Part shown: piece by piece, positions 17,148 through 26,626 of the stretch
Position numbering within the stretch: position 1 is the stretch's first letter
Layout of the letters: every line of letters starts with the position of its first letter
Notes under the pieces: model-generated
Database searches by the model: none
Told to the model about the DNA's origin: nothing
The model's input: the letters and a program-made list of their open reading frames with translations, nothing else
Made by a program: the position numbers and the translations under genes
Assembly: GCA_040182905.1 (NCBI GenBank)
Contig: JARQWU010000016.1
Location: forward strand, 1 to 26,727
Reading direction: 5' to 3'
Source: Barthelona sp. PAP020
Lineage: Eukaryota > Metamonada: BaSk clade
Length of the DNA stretch: 26,727 bases

Positions 17148-20009
17148 TTAAAAAATTGCACCACAAACTAATTTATCAAACCATTGTTTCTTTAAACTTC
17201 GGTTCAACTTTATAGATACCACTTTTTTGATATCTTCCCATCCAAAGAATTTTAACAAAAGATTTTTTGCTGAAAGCAAAGAATGTAAAATTTCTGAATT
17301 TAATGAAGAGTCTTCATTAGAATTGAGATGATGATCTAAATTTCTTGGCAAAAATTCGTGCAAATTTTCCAAAAATTTGATTAGACATGATAAAAATGGT
17401 TGATCTTTAGCAAGTAGGTTGCTTTCAAGCAAAATCATAACATTATGCTTGTAATTACCACATAAATACATTAAACACTGACAAACATTTCCAAAAACAT
17501 TGATATTTTCAATATCCAATGAATTTTCAGATAAACTAATCAAAAAATCTTTTAAATTAACAATTAATTCAGAATCTTGAAAGTTTTCCAAATGTTTTGG
17601 TGAAATGTTTGATAAAATCAAAGAAGAAATCAAAGTTAAATCCTCTTCATATATTAAATTATTGGTTAAAATATTTAACAACATTCTGATATTTACTGAA
17701 GAAGTTATTGAATCATTTACAATCAAACCATTGATTAAAGCCCAACAATCATCATTCACAATATTACTATTCATGACATTTAATTCAAATGGTAAAATTA
17801 TAGGTTCAAAACTTAAAGAAGCAGAAGCAATCCTTAATAATGATGGAAAACAAGTATCTGCATTATTTGATATTATATTGAACCCTTTATTAATGATTCT
17901 TTCTTGTTCATTCAAAGTTAACGGTAATTCATACATCCCTAAGAACAATAATAAATATAAATTGGAAAATAAACTATCCAATTCAATAGATTCATTCAAA
18001 GTCAAGATTTTTCCATACAATTCAATATAAAGTTCGAAAAATAAACAATTTAAATTGCAAAACATTTCTTCTTCAATATGAAAAGACTTAAGAAAGTATA
18101 ATATTCTGTAAATTTCTTTTTCTTTTTCTGTTGTTTGATCAAACCCATTTAAAAACGATTGCATCAACCATTGAATAGGAATAAAGGATTGAAAAGTCTT
18201 TTCCTCGGTATGATGTTCCAAATCATTTTTTCTTAATTTTAACTTCAACCATGACCATTCAATGTAAGGGAAACTTTGTAAAATCTTTTCACACCTTTCA
18301 TTTACTGTAATTGGTTGTTGTATTAAAACATCAAACATTTCAGAAGGAGATTGTGAATGAGATTGTGTAGGAGATTGTGAGAAAAACAAAAAAACAAAAA
18401 AATTTCCCTCAGTTTTTGCTAATTTTCTGATAAATATTTTAAAATTTTCATTTTCAAAAATTAATGGATGAATGATTAACAATTCATTCAATAATAACAT
18501 TGAGATGACGAAATATACATTTTGAATGTCAATAATACAACTATTTAATGTCTGCAACAAATGTTCAATTTTTTGAAAGTCAATTAAAGTTTCAAAACAA
18601 TAAATAAAAGTTTTCAAATAATCTAAGGATACTTTTTCTTTTTCTTCTTCTTCTCTATTGTTATTAAAATTATAAAAATTGGTAAATACGTATAAACTTT
18701 TCTTTACAGAATTATATTGACAATGAAAAACTTCAAAATCAACAGCATTCTTTTTAAATAATTCTAAAAAGCATATGGATAACATAAAACTGAAATATAA
18801 AGCATATTCATGATTTTTGCTGATAATATCACAATTATTATTTATGAAATTTATTAAAACATAAGATAAATCATGAATTTGATATTCATTTAAAATTTCA
18901 AAATTATTCAGTAACAATTGCAAACTTTGAAAAATTAATTGATCATTTGTTTCATCTTCAATTGATTCAATAGTTTTTGAATGAATTTTACTTTGATTTT
19001 GATTTTGTTGTGGTTGTTCTTGATCCAAATCTAAATCATTTAACAAATCAAGAATGAAAGGAAACATTAAATTAACAATAATATAAGGTGGAAACATTTT
19101 CAATTTGAAAATATGTTCAAAAAACTTCAAAAAGAAAGGAATAAGATCTATTCTTTTAATATAACTCAATAAAATATCAAAATTTGCTGAAAAATAATAC
19201 AAATACTTTTCATCAATATTTATCAATTTAAAACATGATAAAACTGTTTCACTATCCATATAATAATCTTTTAATTGTTTAATAATTATATTTGTATCTT
19301 CAAATACTTCCTTATCAAAAAAATTGAAAATATCTAACCTTAAACTATTGCTTATTATCTTATTGCTATCAAATATCAATAATTCTTCTTTTTCAGGGTG
19401 TTTCAAGTTGTACAAAAAAATTAAAAAAGTAACTTTCAACATTTCTTTACTGTTTAAAATATTTTTATATAATATTAAACAGTTACCATATATATATTGT
19501 AAAGTTGATTTTGATAAATTAAATATCGAAAAAATACTCAATATAGAAAAAAAATTCAATATTTGATCAAAAAATTCAATATTTCCAAAATATTCATTTA
19601 TATTTAATACTAAATAATTATAAATATTAGAAATATTCAAATCAAATTTGTTCTTTTCTCTCAAAATCAAATTCTGTAAAATTTGTAATATCAAACTTAA
19701 ATTTTCAATCGACATATTTTCCATCCTACATGTACATAATTGTTCTTGAAAACTTGCTGTAAAAATTTGATTTTCCATCAATTCATTTAATATTATTTCA
19801 CTTTGTGTTAAAACATTTAAAACAGATAAATGTTTCAAATCAAATTTAAAATCTTTCAATAATGAATTTATTATAGATGTTTTACAATAAATACAACCAA
19901 ACTTTGGTATAGTGTTAATAAATTCATCCCATTTTTCTTCTTTTTCTTCACAATATTCTCGATATCTTCGATTATATCCCTGAGTTATATGTTCAGGTAT
20001 GTTGAACAT
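17148..20009 (-). CDS. large alpha-helical (HEAT/ARM-like) protein, function unknown
   Basis: The 953-residue product is built almost entirely of Leu/Ile/Phe/Asn-rich amphipathic helices of 15-20 residues separated by short turns, a pattern typical of HEAT, armadillo or similar solenoids. I could not pick out a repeat consensus that names a family. The N-terminus has a charged helix (RRYREYCEEKEEKWDEF) and a single CxxC (Cys39, Cys42). Two low-complexity breaks occur, a Gln/Asn run near residue 335 and a Ser/Gln/Pro stretch near 550 (SQSPTQSHSQSPSEMF). Candidates by shape include importin-like transport receptors or other scaffold proteins, but nothing in the sequence decides between them. 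No membrane segments or signal peptide are evident. Neighbours on the same strand are the NXF-like gene (downstream) and WD40 paralog B (upstream). Stop is TAA. Confidence 0.85.
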   Translation of the reverse strand: MFNIPEHITQGYNRRYREYCEEKEEKWDEFINTIPKFGCIYCKTSIINSLLKDFKFDLKHLSVLNVLTQSEIILNELMENQIFTASFQEQLCTCRMENMSIENLSLILQILQNLILREKNKFDLNISNIYNYLVLNINEYFGNIEFFDQILNFFSILSIFSIFNLSKSTLQYIYGNCLILYKNILNSKEMLKVTFLIFLYNLKHPEKEELLIFDSNKIISNSLRLDIFNFFDKEVFEDTNIIIKQLKDYYMDSETVLSCFKLINIDEKYLYYFSANFDILLSYIKRIDLIPFFLKFFEHIFKLKMFPPYIIVNLMFPFILDLLNDLDLDQEQPQQNQNQSKIHSKTIESIEDETNDQLIFQSLQLLLNNFEILNEYQIHDLSYVLINFINNNCDIISKNHEYALYFSFMLSICFLELFKKNAVDFEVFHCQYNSVKKSLYVFTNFYNFNNNREEEEKEKVSLDYLKTFIYCFETLIDFQKIEHLLQTLNSCIIDIQNVYFVISMLLLNELLIIHPLIFENENFKIFIRKLAKTEGNFFVFLFFSQSPTQSHSQSPSEMFDVLIQQPITVNERCEKILQSFPYIEWSWLKLKLRKNDLEHHTEEKTFQSFIPIQWLMQSFLNGFDQTTEKEKEIYRILYFLKSFHIEEEMFCNLNCLFFELYIELYGKILTLNESIELDSLFSNLYLLLFLGMYELPLTLNEQERIINKGFNIISNNADTCFPSLLRIASASLSFEPIILPFELNVMNSNIVNDDCWALINGLIVNDSITSSVNIRMLLNILTNNLIYEEDLTLISSLILSNISPKHLENFQDSELIVNLKDFLISLSENSLDIENINVFGNVCQCLMYLCGNYKHNVMILLESNLLAKDQPFLSCLIKFLENLHEFLPRNLDHHLNSNEDSSLNSEILHSLLSAKNLLLKFFGWEDIKKVVSIKLNRSLKKQWFDKLVCGAIF

Positions 20010-20384
20010 TAAATGAAAAGTAAAAAAAAGTAAAAAGTATTAGATTAAAGGAAAATGGCAAAATCGACTTCTTTTTTATTCCTTTCAAATTTAAAACTCA
20101 TTGTTTGTCATTGTATTTTTCAATATAAAACCCACAAAAAATAGAATGTACAGATTGCTTTGTAAATCTTCACCTATCAAATTTCAAAAATTGACATCCA
20201 AAAACAAAGATTTAAAAAACTAAAAGCAAAAGAGATTTATAACATGGAAAAATATTGAAGAAAAAAATATATATTCAAAATGAACATTCAAAAAATGTAA
20301 AACTGACTGAATACCATATCAAAAGTAAGTTCATTCAACAATAAATAATTATAATTAATGAAAAAGAAGCATTTTTTTCATTGA
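20010..20384. other. intergenic, no gene seen
   Basis: 375 bp of AT-rich sequence containing the leader of the helical-protein gene and the 3' flank of WD40 paralog B. No frame, RNA or repeat was recognised. Confidence 0.5.
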
Positions 20385-21581
20385 TTATGTGTCAGAGTCA
20401 CTTAAATCACTTTTATCAAACACTTTTTGAGCAAACATGTACATATTACCACCATTTATTTCATTAACATCAACCAAATCCCAGCAAAGATCACTAATCA
20501 ATTCATATTCATAAGGAGACATTGATATTCCTTCAGCAACCATTTCTCTGATTGTTGATTGACTCCAACCCACAGAAATACCATTTGCCAAAACAAAAAC
20601 ACCAGACTTTGTCATTTCAACAAGTTTTATTTTATCCAATTGACTAACAGTAAATAAGATAGGATATCTTTTAACATGCTGATTATCACACTTGCCACAA
20701 ACTAAAGACTTTTTGTCAGGAGATATTGCAAATGAAAAGACCTCAGAATTACAATTGCAAAAAACTTTTTGAATTTGTTGACCAGTACTAATATCAACAC
20801 AAAAAATGTAACCATCACCAGCCATCAAAATCAAAATATCATGCGAAAAAAATTGCAAAGCATAAATGGCACCATTGAATTTGAAAGTATCAACCAACCG
20901 TCCATCAAAGATATCATACAATTGAACAACATTTGCAAATCCTCCAACTGCAATAAGATTACCAAACGGTTGAAAACAAACAGCAAATACAAAAGATGGA
21001 TAAACAAACTCTTGAAAACATGACAGTTCAATTGAATCAACAATCCTTACAGTACCATTTTTACATCCGGATAAAATATATTCATCATTTGATGAAATTG
21101 CTATTTGATTGATCCAATCAGTATGAACGGTTGTCTTTTTACAAACACGCATTTCTTCAATATTCAATTTGATTATTTGACCAAGATAGTCAGCAAAAAA
21201 TAAATATTTTGAACAATTAGAAAAAGCAAGACTTAACACCAATGAATAATGTTCATATGTTGCAAAAATAGAAAAATCTTCCATTTTGTAAATGATGATG
21301 GAATATCTAAAGGTACACACAGCCATAAAAAGTCCATTTGATGAAAAATCAACAGAATAAATACTGGTGGTTTCAATGTCTGAAGGAACTGGAACTTTAA
21401 TAATCGAATCATCACATAACAAAATTGGTAATTCACCAGTTCCCAAAGCAATGTGTTTACCATCTGAAGAATATTTACAATCTTTCAACAATGAAATTTT
21501 AACATCCAATATTGACATATTCTCAATATCAAGCAATGGAATGAGTGTTTGTTGAATATAATTTGCTATTGATTCCTCCAT
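20385..21581 (-). CDS. WD40 beta-propeller protein, paralog B
   Basis: The 398-residue product is homologous to the gene at 11051-12259 along its whole length. The N-terminal motif is LIPLLDIENMSI (13-24). WD40-type repeats run from about 33 to 310, including FQPFGNLIAVGG, LILMAGDGYIF and FSFAISPDKKSLVCG. The cysteines at 275, 277, 295 and 298 keep the CxC-x17-CxxC spacing of paralog A. The C-terminal module (about 320-383) ends LCWDLVDVNEINGGNM and is followed by an acidic Ser/Asp tail. Identity with paralog A is highest from about residue 200 to the end. Such propellers act as interaction platforms; what they bind is unknown. The two paralogs lie 8 kb apart on the same strand, consistent with a local or segmental duplication that has since diverged. 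Stop is TAA. Confidence 0.9.
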   Translation of the reverse strand: MEESIANYIQQTLIPLLDIENMSILDVKISLLKDCKYSSDGKHIALGTGELPILLCDDSIIKVPVPSDIETTSIYSVDFSSNGLFMAVCTFRYSIIIYKMEDFSIFATYEHYSLVLSLAFSNCSKYLFFADYLGQIIKLNIEEMRVCKKTTVHTDWINQIAISSNDEYILSGCKNGTVRIVDSIELSCFQEFVYPSFVFAVCFQPFGNLIAVGGFANVVQLYDIFDGRLVDTFKFNGAIYALQFFSHDILILMAGDGYIFCVDISTGQQIQKVFCNCNSEVFSFAISPDKKSLVCGKCDNQHVKRYPILFTVSQLDKIKLVEMTKSGVFVLANGISVGWSQSTIREMVAEGISMSPYEYELISDLCWDLVDVNEINGGNMYMFAQKVFDKSDLSDSDT

Positions 21582-21985
21582 TTTATAATCAACACAAATG
21601 TCGTATCATAAAGAAAAATAAAAAAACGAAACAAAAATTATTCTTTCATCTCTTCCTTTTTTCAATATGAAATGCATGTATTTGATAATTAAATAATTAA
21701 TACCAAAGAAAGAATCAATACTTTTTTTTTATTAACTTTTCAATTTGAACACCTTATCAAACAATTTAAGAAAGGGCAAATATCGAATCAATAACATTCT
21801 TATTTCAATACAATAAAAAGATATTCAAATTAATCAAAAAGTTCTAAATATTAAAAATTATTAAAGAAACATTACGAAAAGCAACATTTTAATGAACAAA
21901 AGAAACAAACTAACAAAAGATTTATAAACAAAACCAATTTTTTTTATTTTCTTTTGTAAAAAAAACCCAAAATTGAATAATAATT
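21582..21985. other. intergenic, no gene seen
   Basis: 404 bp, extremely AT-rich with homopolymer T runs, between WD40 paralog B and the 3' end of the TRAPPC10 gene. It must contain the promoter of paralog B, but no motif is identifiable. Confidence 0.5.
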
Positions 21986-24900
21986 TTAATGAGGAGCTTT
22001 AAACAAAGGATCTTTATCAACTAATGGACAAACAATTTGGAAAGGAGGGAAAACTTGAATGTAAGTATCACCTTGAACTTGTTTAATCGGTATTTCTTGT
22101 AAATTACCATTAAAATCACATAAATCAATACTTACTTTGGGCAAATGACGTATACCTATCTTTAAAGGAATAACATAAAAAGTTAGAGTGAGTTCTTCCT
22201 TATCAAAAATTATTTCTTCACTTTTTACACCCTCACAAAACCAATCAGAGTCAAATATCAAATTAACAACAGCTTTATGATTACAATAATTTGTATAATA
22301 ATCATTTAATGATAAATTAATGGAAAATTTCAAAGATTCTTTTAATCTAGCTTTTTCAAGTGGTAAAATGGAATATTCAATTGTGCTTGGAATATTCATT
22401 AATAAATCATATTCAATTATCTCAATATCTTCGATTGAGTTAAATTGGTGATATTCAACAATCATTTTAGCATCTTCTTTGGGTTTTTCTAAAATGAATG
22501 AATAAATACTGTCACTCAAACCTTCAAAAGGCAACATCAATTTTTCAAAAGGTTTTCCATTAATTAAAAGGTTTTTAATGATCAAATGATGCTTAAAAAT
22601 CAGATTTATGACAACTTGAAACTTATTTAGAATTGTATTTTCAATTTCAACAGGTTGATAAAAATTAATGTTTGTAAATAATTCTGTAATTAACATTAAA
22701 GCTTCTAAATCATAATCGTTACTATATAAATAAGGATTTGCTTCAATAAAATTATCATTATCAACGAAATATTGAGCATCATTTTCAAATTCATCTAAAG
22801 ATCCATAAAAGTATGTTTTAAAAAGAAAATTAGTGTTTAATAAACGATCTCTTTGTAAATTATCTAAAGATCTTATGGTAATACAAATTTCGATGGTTTC
22901 ACCTCTTAACAATCGATTAAATTTAATCAATGTATGTTTTTCAGTAATATTAATGATATTTGCTTCGACTTTCATATCATGTAAGGTTAAACTAATATCT
23001 AAAACAATAAAACCATCATATTTAAATTCTAATACACAATCAGCAATATTCTTTGTTGTACTAAACAATTTGTATCGAATCTTTTGATCAAATTTATTCA
23101 AACAATTAAAAGTTAACAAATCAAAGTTTGGTATATCTTGATAATTCAAAAATTCAAGTCGATTTTGTCGCTTCAAAACTTCATCATCATCTTCTTCTTC
23201 TTCATTTTCCAATCCCATCATGTGATTTCCATTATACTGTTGATATATTGAGTTCATATGTTCTTTAAATTTATATTCCTCATTTTGAGACAAATTTGCT
23301 GGCATAATATAAGCAAATTGTTCAGTCTTTTTTACTTCAATTTTTCCCAATTTTTTGGGAAATAAATTTACGTTTCTTTTGGAATTTGTTAAAAAACATA
23401 TTGACCCATAAATGAATTCAATCGAATCTAATTTCATCATACCAACAGCACTAACACGTCCAATCACAATAAATTCATTGTGTCCATGATTTAATGTAAC
23501 ATTTGTTTTTACCAATTCAAAAGTTTTTGCAGTCTTTTCTCCCTCAAACTTTACAATCACATAATCAAATTTTATACTCTCATTGATACCAGATTCAACA
23601 TAAATAGTTAATTCCATTTGATCACCTGCAGTTAAAGTTGAAGGTAATATTTTTTGTCGATCAGATTTTTTTTCAACATTCTCTATAGAATTATCAAGAT
23701 ATACATTAAAAACAGCAGGTACAATTGTTAAAGTATATTTAGAATAATTAGATCTAATAATACTTACCCTTCTGGGACTGACTTTTGAATAAATATCATG
23801 AGAATACACTAAAAGCTTCTTAAATAATAGTTGTGTCTTAAAATCATAAAAACTTGACCAAACTTCTGAAGTAGCAAATTTACTGATAATTTCCCACAAC
23901 GTTTTGACACTTTCTTCATTATTATTGTTTAAACAATGTACTAAAAAAATCTTAAATAATACATCTGCTTGTAAGGACACCCAACGATCATCAATCAAAA
24001 CTAAACAAGATTTCAAATTCTTCAAAGCATCAAAATAATCCCCTTTTACAATATTAATAGCTCCTAAATCATTTAATAATGGTAAACGTCTTCGTTTCGA
24101 ACGATTTTTATAAGAATCAATTGCAATTTGAGTATATTTCATATATATGTTTCTCATCTCATTAACATTGGATAAATAGCCTTGCAAAGATATATCACCT
24201 GTTAATTCTTTAACTTCCAAAAAAAATTTGTTATATCCTGCAATCTTTTTGGAAAGTGGGGTTGATGGGGTTGAACGTCTAAATTCTTCTTCTGTTTGTA
24301 CAGGCTTTATTATGTTTGAAGGTGTGCCAAATAAAGTTCGTGTCAAAGAAAATGTTGAATCTTCTTTCTTTTGCAATGAACTATGATCACTTGACTTAAA
24401 TAAAGGTATTGAAGGAGATTGAAAATTTTGTGCATCAACAAAAGCAAATGAACTGGCATGATTTGCTGATGGTTTGGTCAAAAAAGATTCGATGATCTCC
24501 GATTCTTCAGAAAAATTAGATATAGCCAATTTAGATTTTCCTTTCCTTTGGTTATTCAATGTTTGAGATGTATGTGGCGTATTGGGTGTTTCAGGAGTTT
24601 GAAGCATTTTAGGCGTCAAATCTAGATCATTGATAAGACTTGGCGCACGATGATGATTAGAAATGTCCAATTCCGGTGATTCAACATCTGATTTTGTGTG
24701 AAATGGTGTATTTACATGTTCTTCAACAATATCTGGTAATGATTCGGTTTCTACTTCATCATCATAACTGAAATCAGCGACCAAATTCAAATGCTCTAAA
24801 TCTTCATCTTCTTCAACAATATTTTCGAACAATTCAACTTGATGTAAAATAGGAGTGTTGGCTTCTCTTTCACCATCAACTTCTTCAATATAATTTAAAG

Positions 24901-26269
24901 AGTCATTTGGATTGCAAATTTTTTTAATTATCATTTCATGTGAGGTTGTTTCACCTAAAATATCCAAAGAAAACAAACGTGACAATCTTTGCAAACAAGT
25001 TCTGCAAATTATGGCTAAATCCCCTTCTGAAACTGAGAAATCAAACGCTAAACCAACATTATCTTTTTTTATTTTACTCAATGTGTCTAAAGATCCTTTA
25101 CTGTACAAAAATGCCCAAACTTCGGGAATTGACTGTTTATTAAGATTTTCAAATCCATTCAAACTGTTGATCTTACCAAATAAATGATACATTTGGCTAA
25201 TATTTAAAATTGAACATGATGCTGCTTCTTCAAAACGATTCAGATTGATGAGACAATGAAACAAATTTTCAAACAATAATTGTTTAAGTTCGTGTAAAGT
25301 GAAAAAATTAAAAACCGTTGTGTAGTAATCTTCACTGTATAAGCTTGCGTTTAAACATTTAATTTGATCCAAATCATAAACAGAACTCATTGAAACAATA
25401 TCAGCAATACCAAATCTTTGAAAAAAATTACTGATTCTGTTCTTGGAAGCAGAGCTAATAGTAGGATTAACAAAATTAGGTTTCTTAATGTTTGCAGAAG
25501 ATAGATTATGAGGTATTAAAAATGAAGTTAAACAATAGCTATCAGGTTTATTTAATATTGAAAAAAACCTTTCAAATATTACATCTAAATTACTCCACGC
25601 CTTTAAACTGCTCTGAAATAACCCAAAACGATAAAATAATTGAGTCTTAAACATTACCAAATAAACCAAAAAAAACAACTTCAACATATCTTCAATGGTC
25701 ACTGTTTCAACATTATACAACTCTTGTTCGTACTTTTTGCTTAAAATATCAAACATTTGAATCTTCAGGTTTATACATTCAGCAATACAACTACGAAATT
25801 GTGTCATATAATATTTGCGTGACAAGTCCTTCAAATTAAATCTAAACACATTCTTTGAATAAACTTTTTCAAAAACATTCGAAAACCTTTTAAACCTTCT
25901 TGTGTCAAATAATTCTCCAGATGTAAACAGAAAAATAGCAATACTTTCTTGTTCTTGTGTCGTAGAACAATGAAGTTTAATTTCTTCATGCCAAGTTCTT
26001 AACAAATTAATACTGTCAGTTCCATCATCTTTGTCATCAAACATTATAGCTGCAATATGTAAAACAGCAGAATCAATAAAATCTGCAAAATTTTCAAACG
26101 ATGCAATCCTTCTGGGAGTATAAGAGCTAAAATGTAACTTTAATGTTTCAATGGAATGAAAAATATCTCCATCATGTATGGCCACACTATATATAGTGTG
26201 CAAATTAGCGCATACAGTGTGTAACTCTGATATGTCTTGAGGATTGTACCAAGTAACAATTGTTGACAT
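21986..26269 (-). CDS. TRAPPC10: TRAPPC10/Trs130-like subunit of the TRAPP-II complex
   Basis: The product has 1427 residues, close to or slightly above the family size. The N-terminal part (1-240) follows the TRAPPC10 pattern: a tryptophan and charged helix (LRTWHEEIKL), a conserved SRKYYMTQFRSCIAECINL region and a helical stretch matching the family's conserved helices, which continue alpha-solenoid-like to about 450. A disordered acidic and Thr-Pro-rich insert follows (about 455-675; TPKMLQTPETPNTPHTSQT), then further helices and a beta-rich C-terminal half. Near 1340 lies a DSDWFCEGVK segment, then FYVIPLKIGIRHLPKVSI and a final QVFPP, matching the C-terminal beta domain of TRAPPC10. TRAPP-II tethers vesicles and activates Rab GTPases (Ypt31/32, Rab11) at the late Golgi. 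I start at the ATG at 26269, because the codon before it is GTG. Stop is TAA. It is divergent from the proteasome gene. Confidence 0.85.
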   Translation of the reverse strand: MSTIVTWYNPQDISELHTVCANLHTIYSVAIHDGDIFHSIETLKLHFSSYTPRRIASFENFADFIDSAVLHIAAIMFDDKDDGTDSINLLRTWHEEIKLHCSTTQEQESIAIFLFTSGELFDTRRFKRFSNVFEKVYSKNVFRFNLKDLSRKYYMTQFRSCIAECINLKIQMFDILSKKYEQELYNVETVTIEDMLKLFFLVYLVMFKTQLFYRFGLFQSSLKAWSNLDVIFERFFSILNKPDSYCLTSFLIPHNLSSANIKKPNFVNPTISSASKNRISNFFQRFGIADIVSMSSVYDLDQIKCLNASLYSEDYYTTVFNFFTLHELKQLLFENLFHCLINLNRFEEAASCSILNISQMYHLFGKINSLNGFENLNKQSIPEVWAFLYSKGSLDTLSKIKKDNVGLAFDFSVSEGDLAIICRTCLQRLSRLFSLDILGETTSHEMIIKKICNPNDSLNYIEEVDGEREANTPILHQVELFENIVEEDEDLEHLNLVADFSYDDEVETESLPDIVEEHVNTPFHTKSDVESPELDISNHHRAPSLINDLDLTPKMLQTPETPNTPHTSQTLNNQRKGKSKLAISNFSEESEIIESFLTKPSANHASSFAFVDAQNFQSPSIPLFKSSDHSSLQKKEDSTFSLTRTLFGTPSNIIKPVQTEEEFRRSTPSTPLSKKIAGYNKFFLEVKELTGDISLQGYLSNVNEMRNIYMKYTQIAIDSYKNRSKRRRLPLLNDLGAINIVKGDYFDALKNLKSCLVLIDDRWVSLQADVLFKIFLVHCLNNNNEESVKTLWEIISKFATSEVWSSFYDFKTQLLFKKLLVYSHDIYSKVSPRRVSIIRSNYSKYTLTIVPAVFNVYLDNSIENVEKKSDRQKILPSTLTAGDQMELTIYVESGINESIKFDYVIVKFEGEKTAKTFELVKTNVTLNHGHNEFIVIGRVSAVGMMKLDSIEFIYGSICFLTNSKRNVNLFPKKLGKIEVKKTEQFAYIMPANLSQNEEYKFKEHMNSIYQQYNGNHMMGLENEEEEDDDEVLKRQNRLEFLNYQDIPNFDLLTFNCLNKFDQKIRYKLFSTTKNIADCVLEFKYDGFIVLDISLTLHDMKVEANIINITEKHTLIKFNRLLRGETIEICITIRSLDNLQRDRLLNTNFLFKTYFYGSLDEFENDAQYFVDNDNFIEANPYLYSNDYDLEALMLITELFTNINFYQPVEIENTILNKFQVVINLIFKHHLIIKNLLINGKPFEKLMLPFEGLSDSIYSFILEKPKEDAKMIVEYHQFNSIEDIEIIEYDLLMNIPSTIEYSILPLEKARLKESLKFSINLSLNDYYTNYCNHKAVVNLIFDSDWFCEGVKSEEIIFDKEELTLTFYVIPLKIGIRHLPKVSIDLCDFNGNLQEIPIKQVQGDTYIQVFPPFQIVCPLVDKDPLFKAPH

Positions 26270-26625
26270 CACTCAATTCTTTGCTTATTATTAATTATTG
26301 TAAGATTTTTTGATTAATAAAAGTAAAAATTCATATATATTCAAAATAACAACAACAAAATGCTATTTCAATAAAGAAAAAAAATTGATTTATTCTCTTT
26401 TTTCAAATTTGAAAGCATTTGTTAGTTTATGTTCTCAAAAATATTAAATTTTTTGAAATAGCGTTAATAAATACAAATTGAAATTATATTGACAATAAAA
26501 CCAGTTCTTTTCCTCAATTTTTTAACAGGAAGAAATACCAATAAAATGTCACTGCAATATTTAAAAAAGAAACATTTGTTGTGGCAACAAATTTACTTCA
26601 ATGAAGTTCAATATCTTTTTTTGTG
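26270..26625. promoter_or_regulatory. divergent intergenic region between TRAPPC10 and proteasome beta-2 genes
   Basis: 356 bp containing both promoters. TATA-like runs occur on the TRAPPC10 side (atatatattc, about 26334-26343). A tttttaacag string (26519-26528) could be a 3' splice site in the proteasome leader but has no convincing donor. Two ATGs out of frame with the proteasome gene precede its start. Confidence 0.5.
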
Positions 26626-26626
26626 A
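26546..26626 (+). other. upstream open reading frame abutting the proteasome start
   Basis: ATG at 26546 opens 26 codons, ending with TGA at 26624-26626 that overlaps the proteasome ATG as TGATG. A second upstream ATG at 26601 opens a short frame ending at 26636. Either could reduce translation of the main frame if transcribed. If transcription starts downstream of 26601 neither would be in the mRNA. Confidence 0.3.

Noticed and set aside
26270-26272. Extra first methionine of TRAPPC10
   Set aside because: The codon is GTG; the true first ATG is at 26269.
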